Program-made: the position numbers and the translations under genes
Notes under the pieces: model-generated
Databases searched by the model: none
The model's input: only the letters and a program-made list of their open reading frames with translations
What the model was told of the DNA's origin: nothing
NCBI GenBank assembly: GCA_019022495.1
Contig: JAFEKR010000001.1
Location: 4,526,001 to 4,590,000 of the forward strand
Origin: Epichloe hybrida
Lineage: Eukaryota; Ascomycota; Sordariomycetes; Hypocreales; Clavicipitaceae
Reading direction: 5' to 3'
DNA length: 64,000 nt
In this document: positions 56,201 through 64,000 of the stretch, piece by piece
Layout: every line of letters begins with the position of its first letter
Position numbering within the stretch: the first letter of the stretch is position 1

Positions 56201-57114
56201 GCGCAAGCGACGACGGTTGCCTCGGTGGGGCCGTATGTGTTCCACACGGAGTCGACGGTGTTGGCAAGCCGGGTTGCCAGTTCGGGAGGGCAGGCCTCTC
56301 CGCCGAGAATCAGCAGCCGGAGGCCCTGAAGAGCCTCCGCCGGCCACATTGCGGCCAGCGTGGGCACCGTCGACACTACCGAGATTGATTGTGCGGTGAG
56401 GAAGGTGCCCAGGTCGGCACCGGCTTTGACAAGCGAACGGGGAGCAGGGACCAGGCATGCGCCATACCTCCATGCGAGCCACATTTCCTCGCACGATGCG
56501 TCAAAAGCGACGGAGAGTCCGGCGAGAACACGGTCCCCGGGGGCGAGCGGCTTTTTGGGCAGGAAGATTTTGGATTCGGCATCGACGAAGGCGGCGGCGC
56601 TGCGGTGAGTGACGGCGACTCCCTTGGGTTTGCCCGTGGAACCGGAGGTGAAGATGATCCAGGCATCATCCTCCAAGCCCGGTTTCCTTGGCTCGCCTCC
56701 GATGGGAGGGTTGAAGTTGGTCAGGGTGGCGTTATCTGTGAAGACGGCCGTGACATTGGCTTCTCCCCAGACCAGCTGAGCACGCTCATCAGGGTCATCC
56801 ACATCAACTGGGACGTAGGAGGCACCGGCAGTGATGACGGCGAGAATGCTCACATAGAGCTCCAGTGAGCCCGAGGTCACTCGAACTCCAATTCGGTCGC
56901 CAGCGCCCACACCGGCAGCTCTGAGCTGTTTGACGCGCTCCGCGATTTGTGCGGCGAGCTCCAAGTACGTCAACCGATCTGTGCCATTGTCAATGGCAAG
57001 TGCCTTGGGGTGGGCAGCTGTGGTCGTCTCAAGAATGTCCACAAGAGTGCGGGGAGCACCACAGTCGTCGACTGGGTACAGAGCCAGGTCGTCCCTTGAG
57101 TGTGGTTGACTCAT
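53221..57114 (-). CDS. Membrane-anchored NRPS-like amino-acid polymerase, epsilon-poly-lysine synthetase (Pls/VibA) type
   Basis: Single exon, 1297 aa. Residues about 20-490 are an adenylation domain: A3 IIFTSGSTGKPKG, A5 NTYGPTEAT, A7 YRSGDLV, A8 GRNDEQIKLGGRRIELGEI, A10 RTSGKVDRKAL. A carrier domain follows (DFFDIGGTSLAAAQL, Ser533 for phosphopantetheine). From about 585 on, membrane segments separate three soluble domains, with no condensation or thioesterase domain. This is the plan of Streptomyces Pls (about 1300 aa) and of Epichloe VibA, which make epsilon-poly-L-lysine by linking side-chain amines. Specificity positions read D205, A206, E209, S248, I269, G271, T293, V301, V302, K480, close to lysine/basic-amino-acid codes as I remember them. 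It should need a phosphopantetheinyl transferase. Product is inference; length of polymer cannot be predicted. Confidence 0.88.
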   Translation of the reverse strand: MSQPHSRDDLALYPVDDCGAPRTLVDILETTTAAHPKALAIDNGTDRLTYLELAAQIAERVKQLRAAGVGAGDRIGVRVTSGSLELYVSILAVITAGASYVPVDVDDPDERAQLVWGEANVTAVFTDNATLTNFNPPIGGEPRKPGLEDDAWIIFTSGSTGKPKGVAVTHRSAAAFVDAESKIFLPKKPLAPGDRVLAGLSVAFDASCEEMWLAWRYGACLVPAPRSLVKAGADLGTFLTAQSISVVSTVPTLAAMWPAEALQGLRLLILGGEACPPELATRLANTVDSVWNTYGPTEATVVACAAPLVAGQPVAIGLPLAGWKLAVVDAEGNTVKWGEEGELVIGGVGMARYLDPEKDAVKFAPAACFGGERAYRSGDLVRAEKEGLFFVGRNDEQIKLGGRRIELGEIDAALMTLPGVSAGATTIRRSETGNQVLVGYVVRTSAPQANDRGILRRLLPATLVPMIVTVDNIPVRTSGKVDRKALPWPPPASSHVDAQPIHGTTAWLAEQWRRVIGVPASPDSDFFDIGGTSLAAAQLVSQLRQRAPTMSVADIYEYPILSAMAARVDDLAGTKQEDRVVRPTARWVMFVQACILICEITFNSGRWLAGVSAMKKFFALRLGPNSWAGVNPLPWWLIAVIWAVFMTFPGRLITTALGSRLLTWGIKPGTYRRGGGTHLRLWGAERFAAMGNIGAIAGTQWVRRYARLLGCHVGKDVQFHGLPPITGLASFGDGCSVEPEVDTAGWWLDGDFLHIGFITVGAGAVVGHRSTLMPGTVIEPYATVEGGTVVEGTVAGPDVTPSADEKAYMNERSFFSGLRYTLTLLILDFLPIIPAAPTLALTPILVRDYSDFHNLVITIIKFSAPGIVLGIFLYVATSVMFVRLASIFLRPGSYSWHSTAAWAAWITHGTMTQVRATMFPVFASLITPTWLRLFGARIGKYVEASTIIAIPSLLTVEDGAFLADDVVLSPFELCRGFIRVGPSSVGEKAFVGNSGIVDPGVHVPERSLVGVLGTAPHDMEAGSSWLGRPAISLPRKQDIQVDDSLTFKPPTRLVIFRGLIELCRLTPLLISGMLATGIATGYLWILNTFGYWQAILAGPAMMFSAGFFALFLTTAVKWILTPRITAGMHRPLWSSFVWRNELADTFIQSLAVPWMIGNFYGTPLLVWWMRTLGAKIGHGVWLDSHHLPEAELCEIGDGASVNRRAVLQTHLFHDRIMRLDKVVLEAGATLGPRSIALPATTIGAGTTIAPSSLVMRGENLPAGTRWMGNPVRPWVEAKKLESSESSEGSDWESPSPA

Positions 57115-60100
57115 TGTTGCTGTGTGTGTGCTGCGAGAGACTAATACATCTAGGCGCGTTCAGCGTGATGCTATCGGCAGCCTGCTCAACAGCAGTGAGC
57201 TGAGCCGTTGCTGATACGAGGCGAGTGATGGTATACTGGGTAAACTTGTGTTCCAGGTCAGATGCTTCAGCAATAGTGGACAAGACTTTTCTTGTTGTTG
57301 GACCGGGGATGTGGAGATATTTGAAGTTGCTCAAAAGCAATGAACAGAGAGTTACCAAGTGCAAGACAGTTGCTCCAGGTGGCAGAAAACGGCTTGGGAA
57401 GGAAATGTTTTTGCGAGCTTGTGGTGCCAAATGGAGCCTTACCAACACGAGATAAAAGTCGAGGGTGTCTCAAGCCACTATATATTTGTTCGAGCCGTGG
57501 CGTTGAAGTTCGAAAAGCTGACATGAGGATCCAAGGTAAGGGACAAGAATGGAACGATTGAATGGGCTCCAGAATCGTGGGACTTTGTCATCGGACGACA
57601 TCCGTCATCCGCTGCAGCTCTTCCGTCAGAATCATGGTATTCCATCAATGAATGTCATGCTGACAGAAAGAGTCTGGAAGCCAGGTTGCATACTAATGAC
57701 AGTCATCCAAGTAAAAGGACTTCGGGCTTTTACGGACCAGGGTAATAATTCCAGTTCCGTCCAAAGGGTCACATCGCCGGACACCCCCTGTCCCCCTACA
57801 TAAGCAACTACTATTGCGAATCTTCTTCATGTATGACGATGAAAGGAGACAGGCCCAGCTAGTGGTGTCGGCTCACCCGAGCAAGGCCCCCCCTTCCAAA
57901 AGCAAGTGGAAGTGAACATCCAGCCAGAGCATAAAATTGGCAAGCGTGGAGGGAGAGACCGCGCGCTAAGTGTGTGTGTCGGTATGTGGCGTTTGTTCCT
58001 GGACAAACCCTGGACAGTTTTTTACGCTTATTCGCGCCGTGGCCTTTTCCCTCGCGAGAAGCATTTGGTGCACGGGAAGTCGATTCATCTCGTCATATCC
58101 GGTACCGAACTACTACATACCCACTTTCAGCTGAGTCCAGGAGGATTTTGTTTCCACTTACAACAACAAACGGCGACCACTAACTGTGCTTACTATGTAC
58201 GCAGTCTAGACACGATCCGGTGTACTCCCTAGTCCGCCCAGTATGGCCGTACACCGGTGAAGTAAGCTTCCCACACTGTACACACACACTCGACTAGCAG
58301 CGGCAGTGGCACTAAGCTCGGCAAAGCAGATCCGCACACCCATTGATCTTCACGAGCTAAAATAGAAGCCAATGAGCGCACTGAACTTGCGATTGACCTT
58401 TTTCTTTTTTTCTCTCTCACTTACTTGAGTGAACCCGGTGGAAATTGTGAACAGAGGCTGTTTTATTACATGACGTAGCAAGTTTGCCCTGGAAAGAGTC
58501 GTCGGCATTGCGAGCCGCGGCCTGCGGTGAGTTGCTACGAAGAGCTTCACCGCGTTACTGACAATTCCAAGAAGCTGCAAGTGCAGGCAGCTGCCGCGCG
58601 ATCCTAGTGGCCTCGTAGAGCAGAAGCTGAGAAATATGCTTCAAGCTAAAGCCCCGGCCTGCAGGTTTGTGGCAAGATCCAGTCGATGACAAGTGGCGGT
58701 CCCAGCAAGGATTGCGACACGGATGGGCATGAGGGAGGGCAAAATTTGCTCGTAAAGAAAATCGAGCTGTCGTTCATTATAGTAACCTTGGTGGGCATCA
58801 GGTGAGCATCAGGGGTTCTCGCGCTTGCAGGCAGAGGAGGGGTGTGCACCATGATCCAATCGATTCTCCATGTCAGGTCGAAAAGGGTGAAAATAGTAGA
58901 CAGCCGATCTGAACGGGAGGGAAATGAGATCAAGACGAGGTGCAAGGGTCACGCCAGTGCTGACGCGCGTGAAGACAAGTGGTGGTTTGGCCACTGAGAG
59001 AAGGAACAAAGGGAGAAGAAGCGTGGGAGCCTTGGAGTGACAGCCTGGCTTGCCTTTTTAGGCCTAGTCAGATTCCCAATGCCGAAATTCGGGCGTGTTT
59101 TGCCATGGCATGCAGGGTTTCGAATTCGCTCGCACTTCGTTACCTCTTCGACAGAGTATGTCGACAGAGTATGCCGACAGAGTATGCTTTGCACATGCCC
59201 ATCTTCTTGTTCCTCCGCTTCGGTGCTCTTGCCTCGCGTGTTGGTTGATATGTCGTACTCGACGGGTGCTGAGGTTCCTCTTTCATTCCGCATCCCATGC
59301 GTGCATCCCATGCGTACAACATCCAAGTCACATCGCTCTCGACCGACTTGTTGCCGTTGCTACGCTGTGCGGTTGCAATTTCAATAAGACAGGCATCCAA
59401 AAGGGTACACTGCAGAGAGGTGGGTGTGGGGTGGGAGGCGGGAGGCAGAGAAAAGAAAAAGAAATAACCCGAGCCTGATTAAGCCGTGCACGCATTTCAG
59501 CTCGAGCTCCAGCCAGCCGTTCGCCGACGGCACAATGCTTGCATCTTTCTTGTCCTGGACCGCCACGGCTTCTTATTGGCCGCTATCTGGACGGCTCCTC
59601 TCCCCGCCTGACAGGCATTGTGCGGCATTGTGCCTTGGCACGTGATGCCACCATGATTTTAATCTCTTAATCTCACGCTCCCATTCAAACCCGACGGCAA
59701 GCTGAATGCCGTCCTCTTCATAGGATATTGCCGTCGACAAATCACACCCCCTGACCAGCAAAAAGCGGGCATGACGTGTACATACATGTACGAAGTAGCA
59801 TCCAGACGATCCATACGCGAACCTGTAATCATGTCAGCCGCTTGCTGGCTTGTTTATGCATGCATCAAGGTACGTTTATTGACCCCTTACCACCGAATCT
59901 GGTTCCCGTGCCGCAATTTTCTTTTCACTCGCCCCGTCCCATTCTCGTCTAATCTTTATCTGCGTTTAGATTCACCTGGTCAATGCCAATGCTGATGAAA
60001 GTTGACAGGCCAGCAGGGGAGGATAGTAGTTAGTAGGTGGACCAGATGTTGAGCATACATGCTACGGAGTACATTTTCACCAGCTCGCGAATCACACGCC

Positions 60101-60306
60101 ACGACAGAGCGCTTCCTTGCATTCACAGACACGGAGGACCAGGTTGGCAAGCTTGACGCCAGCAATTCATTACGTGAGTCAACGTTACCGTCGCGCTTTC
60201 TGGCGGCGTATTTCAAGGAGAATTCGCGACCAGGCCACCCGTTCCATATTGGCAATAGCAACATCCCAAGCTCAGCTTTGTTGTCGTTCTACATTCAGAT
60301 TTCACC
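57115..60306. other. Spacer between the synthetase and the BPL_N-like gene
   Basis: The two genes are divergent, so both promoters lie here. It also holds a 13-bp repeat (59149-59187, CGACAGAGTATGY x3) and one TACTCCGTA at 60063. No additional gene is supported; short frames throughout lack any motif. Confidence 0.6.
59149..59187. repeat. 13-bp tandem repeat, three copies
   Basis: Unit CGACAGAGTATGY, one copy ending in T and two in C. It is in non-coding DNA between two divergent genes. Confidence 0.85.
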
Positions 60307-61589
60307 ATGGATGTATCTACAGCCACTTTCGCCCGTCGTCCTCGAGCCCTGGTCTATCGAGGCCCAGCTGGCGATGGCGACCTGTCAAAAGCAGTAGCGC
60401 AGCTGCTCGAGTCATCCCCCCAGAATTTTGAGGTGCAATATGCAGGTCCGAAGGAGACCGTCGATATTACCAGAGAAAGCTTGAGCTCCGTGGACCTTTA
60501 TGCCCAGCCCGGTGGCCCTGGTACGTTTGCCAACCCAAGCCCCTCAGTATACCTACAAGGCGAGACCTTGTTCCACCACATCCATCATATGCATGTTGAT
60601 CAATCGATTTCTGCTCATCTGAGGGTGTTGTACGAAGAAAAAAATTGTCGGGATCCTTGTTTCTCGTTAGCTTTGCGCTTGGTGTCTTGCTCGTTTCCTG
60701 CTGTCCTGGCAAGGTTCGGGATAAAACTTGGCCACTTTTCCTTTATTTGTTTCTTTAGCAGCCCCTGAAACGAGATGCGCGCTGGGCTACCAATAGTTTT
60801 GTGGCTTTATTTATCCGTTGAGTAGGCGTATTACTAACATGGCGTTCTTGCGTTGCCCATTATAGACTTGGAGTATGCTTGGGCCCAAACCAAGTCTTAC
60901 GCCCCTGCCATTCGAGAATTTGTTTCTCGTGGTGGTCGTTACCTCGGATTCTGTCTTGGAGCGTACCTGGCCGGTCACTCACCGGGGTTCGGACTTCTTC
61001 CACGTGGCGCCGACACAGACTCTGAATGCGACCAAAAGGGAGCCCAAGTGAAGCACGACAAAGACACCATCATTCAGGTTGACTGGAATTTTTCGACGGG
61101 GCCCAATGCAGGCCAGATCCTACAGGATCAATGGGTGTTTTTCCAAGAAGGAGCCGTGATGAAGGGCTTCACCGACAGCGACGAGTCGATTGTTCTCGCT
61201 CGTTATTCCAAGAGCGGCCGAGTGGCCTCGTCCTTGAATAAGTTTGGTGAGGGCTGGGTCGGTCTCATAGGCCCCCACCCCGAGGCTACCGAGGACTGGT
61301 GTAAGTGGTCCCGTCGCCCTGATCTACCTTGTCTTCTACCGGGCAAGCAACCCTAGATCTATCATGCAGTAACAATGCAATTATAACTAAAGAGTGGATG
61401 CATGCAGTCAGCTCCTACAGCATCAATAGCCCGCACGGCCTAAGATTCGAGATCGGGTACGACCTCATCGAGGCCACCATGACAGGCGGCCAAAACGTAA
61501 ACAAGTGTCACTGTGACAACTGGCCTGCCAGTACGCATCAGAACAAGAAATCGCGAAACCCATTGGGTAAGCTCTTTGGAAGGCACTAG
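60307..61589 (+). CDS. BPL_N / class I glutamine-amidotransferase-like protein, stand-alone
   Basis: Exons 60307-60520, 60866-61300, 61408-61589 (276 aa); all phases match. The first exon encodes ALVYRGPAGDG and VDLYAQPGGPG. Exon 2 starts DLEYAWAQTKSY and contains GGRYLGFCLGAYLAGHSPGF, with the nucleophile-elbow Cys expected of class I amidotransferase folds. Later come QWVFFQEGAV and GWVGLIGPHPEATEDW, with a His in a plausible triad position. It matches the N-terminal domain of fungal biotin-protein ligases (BPL_N family) but lacks the ligase catalytic part. No signal peptide. Intron 1 is long for this window (345 nt). Function unknown; ammonia transfer or a non-catalytic role are both possible. 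Confidence 0.82.
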
Positions 61590-63977
61590 TTAACGAGCAC
61601 CCGCTCTTTGTTCTTTGTTTTGCGGTCATTGGACGTTGGGGGATATTACTCAGAATATTTCAAATTACACACTAGCTCTCACCGCAGGTATTTCACATTG
61701 AGACTTGGCATGATGGAAACTCGGGACGACTGCTCTCTCTAGCAATTCGTCATGTCAGGTGTTGGCGAGATATTATGTCATTGTTTTCAATCGAGCAGAA
61801 CTCATTTTCTGGTTAACGAAATAGCATTGGCCATCACACGGCGTTGCTTCACAGCCCACTATATTCTCATCCTATGAGAGAATGTTCTACATACCCCAGA
61901 TGTTTCTGCCGAGTGGAACACACCCTTCCATATTTTAAAACGTTTCGTGTCTCGCGTTACCATCTTAATTTGGCACCTCATGTCTCAACCCAGGCCTGCC
62001 ACAGTTACTCAAAACGGCGCCATCCGGTCTTTCTCGGATGGGAATACTCCGTAGTTGATGGATTTCTCTTTGGAACGCGTCACATGGTCTTTCTACCGAA
62101 CAAGAGGGAAAATCCCATATCTGAGCAATAGTATAACCATGGTCGGTCACCAAGACTGTTACATGGCCTGAGCTCGGGCATCAGGGGATCTGGTGAATCC
62201 CCCATGTTTCCATTCATTACCTAGGTAGTGGTACGCAGCATGAGCTGAAATCTTCAGTTGAAAGAAAATAGAACAGACAGAAAGAAAAAAAAATATACGC
62301 TCCTCCTCCGGACCTCTAGATGTAGTTGGTAGGGCGGGATATCCGCTTCCGTCTGACATACATGTCCATCCGGGCGGGCTCTTCTGTCGCAGACTCCTCT
62401 GTGTTTACTTGAACCCTTGTTCCTACATGTACATTACATTTAGCGTCTTAGATTCACGTTTTCCCTTGCCGCAGGGTGGACTGACCCAGGGATAACCAAC
62501 ACCCCGGGACTTTTGCGCGCGCAGGACTACATTGCCGTTTTCTAACTACATATGTGCTCGGTGTAACATTCTGGACTCTCACTCCTCCACTTGGGACTCC
62601 AGACCGCTGAGCCAGCTGAGCTGCAAAGGTGGATTCATTGCTCCGTACTGTATGTAGAGATGGAGAAGACTATACGGTACTAGTAGGCTTATGTAATAAT
62701 ACACAAGTCATTTTGGGGATCGGGTCAGACTTGCATGCCCCCCCGTCTGATCTAACGCGGCTGACAGGCGTAGAATTCGGACACCCCCCCGTCCTTTCGA
62801 CGCCCCCCTTCTTGGACCGACAGATGCCCAGACTACATCCATGTAAGGCAGGGGGGTGGGGAGGTCGAGCTTTCGAAAAGACGCCATACCATCACGATAT
62901 TCCTCATTGGGACCAAAGAAGCCGGGGTTCTCGTGGAGCGAATCTGACGCAGGTTTGTCTGTGGACTCTGGACTGGGTTTCGGTCCTATTTTAGGAACAG
63001 CAGTAAGCTTGCATGTAAATTTTTTGCGTCCACGATTCCAAGTCAACCTTGTTGTCGCATGAGGGGGTCAAGTTTCCTCATGCCCCCCCGAATTTATCTT
63101 TTTGCCTGCCGAGAAGGTCCCCCCCATCTTGGTCGGGTCCAGATACATACATACGTTGTACGACCCTGATTTGGCATCCGTCAGGGGTCTCGCGATACAC
63201 CGTCGCCGAGTTCACGGTGGCAAGCTTCCCCCCCCCCCTTCTTATCAGAGAGCTGCTTTGTTCAGATTCCGTCCCGGGATCACGCGGCCTGGCCTGACAT
63301 GTCCGGACGTGAACACAGGAAGATGCAGACTTGTTTTACGGGGTGCGACCTTGGCTTGGGAACGAAAACGCAGCGCCTTGCTGGCGAGGTACTTTCCATT
63401 CGCCAACATGCGCGTCGCATGATGCCACTTGTTTGTGGTGGGTGGGTGGAACGAGAAGGCGGCGGTTGAAATCGGAGAGGGCAAAATTGGTTCCCGGGGA
63501 CGATTTTGTCTTCAGCAGCCCGATGGTGTTGCAGGTCGACAAAGGTGCGGATTCTCCTCCCCCAACTTTGTCGGTAGGTCTAGGGTTGACGATTCTAGTC
63601 GACGCGTTCCGCCGTGGGTTATGACTCATGGGACTTGCATCGATTCCGTGGCCCAGTCTTGCAGAACTGGGAATTCATGGACATTGATGCACTTTGAGAA
63701 TTTGACTCGTCCTGAGTCTGCAAGATTGTGAGACTTGGGTTTAGTCTGACCTGAATGGAGTCTTGCGAGGTATGTATGTACATGCTGCGTAGTAGTTCAT
63801 TGCCGAATGGTTGATAGGTTAAGAATACGGATTAGTGCTACAAAAAAGTCTCCCGAGTCCTGCCTTTATGATTCGGGTTGTCCCCCATCGTGCCAAGAAG
63901 AAGAAGACATGGTCAGTTGAGGCAAAAAACTAAAATTTGCTATTGAGTTATTACAACAACATCAATAGATCAACGAG
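61590..63977. other. Spacer with repeated poly-C runs
   Basis: No gene supported. One TACTCCGTA motif lies at 62045. Several C runs occur: 62738-62744, 62784-62790, and an 11-C run at 63228-63238. They all lie on the plus strand, which is unusual compared with the rest of the window. Confidence 0.55.
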
Positions 63978-64000
63978 TGGTTCCGCCCGGGCTCGAACCG
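63978..64000 (-). tRNA. 3' end of a tRNA gene (possibly tRNA-Gln), cut by window edge
   Basis: The minus strand reads a T-loop TTCGAGC, the 3' half of the T stem (CCGGG), acceptor strand CGGAACC and discriminator A. The 5' half lies beyond the edge. The complementary acceptor would begin GGTTCCG, which would fit a glutamine tRNA, but the anticodon is not visible, so the identity is a guess. Confidence 0.7.

Noticed and set aside
51690..61589. A secondary-metabolite gene cluster around the synthetase
   Set aside because: No tailoring enzymes, transporter or regulator stand next to it. The BPL_N-like neighbour is more than 3 kb away and has no known link to polylysine synthesis.
60307..61589. 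Complete biotin-protein ligase
   Set aside because: Only the N-terminal amidotransferase-like domain is present. No GRGRxG-like ligase motif or biotin-binding part is encoded.
61844..62131. 95-codon plus-strand frame after the BPL_N-like gene
   Set aside because: No recognisable features and AT-rich spacer composition.

Overview
The window is nuclear DNA of a filamentous ascomycete, most likely a Sordariomycete of the order Hypocreales. Reasons: short GT-AG introns (about 50-100 nt, one of 345 nt) with fungal donors (GTAAGT, GTACGT, GTGCGT, GTATGT) and CTGAC/CTAAC-like branch sites; a SepH-type septation kinase, an APSES-ankyrin MBF factor, and DUF3602-like and DUF3824-like fungal families; wide gene-poor spacers full of simple repeats. 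No bacterial operons, CRISPR arrays or prophages are visible. Family-level placement is inference.

Layout. At 1-221 is the 3' end of an unknown gene. The SepH/Cdc15-type kinase (2121-7087, +) comes next, then a Q-rich unknown protein (8521-10266, -). A 6 kb gene-poor stretch (10.3-16.2 kb) holds an inverted-repeat element. A membrane-anchored unknown (16.2-17.2 kb, -) follows. The Mbp1-like G1/S regulator (18946-21304, -) is divergent from the dynactin Arp1 gene (22139-23466, +). Then come a DUF3602-like protein (-), a GPI-anchored GH76 Dfg5-like wall enzyme (26314-27915, -), an Erv41-like COPII cargo protein (29212-30475, +), a mitochondrial unknown (31036-32262, -) and an SRPK-like kinase (34133-35587, +). 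The 35.6-40.3 kb spacer contains a clean TA-flanked MITE-like element and one weakly supported gene. The Prp2/DHX16 spliceosomal helicase (40266-43298, -) is divergent from an ER-luminal Scj1-type DnaJ ending in RDEL (43712-45123, +). An amino acid permease (-) and a long RS/RG-rich DUF3824-like protein (-) follow. Then come an intron-bearing tRNA-Ser(UGA) (-), a 1297-residue single-exon A-T-membrane synthetase (53221-57114, -), a BPL_N/glutamine-amidotransferase-like protein (60307-61589, +), and the 3' end of a second tRNA at the right edge.

Most genes are housekeeping (cell cycle and septation, splicing, secretory folding and transport, cell wall). They share no pathway as a block and look like ordinary fungal gene order. 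The exception is 53221-57114. It has the architecture of the bacterial epsilon-poly-L-lysine synthetase (Pls) and its fungal counterpart VibA: one adenylation domain, one carrier domain, then several membrane segments separating three soluble domains, with no condensation or thioesterase domain. The specificity residues read in the adenylation domain (D-A-E-S-I-G-T-V-V-K) look like those of lysine or other basic-amino-acid modules. It is the best candidate for an unusual biosynthetic system here.

A second unexplained signal is a dispersed 9-mer, TACTCCGTA or its complement. It occurs ten times in the window, all in intergenic DNA, against about 0.5 expected by chance; one pair forms a perfect 16-bp palindrome. 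All exon structures were read by eye from frame continuity and splice consensus and have not been checked against transcripts.
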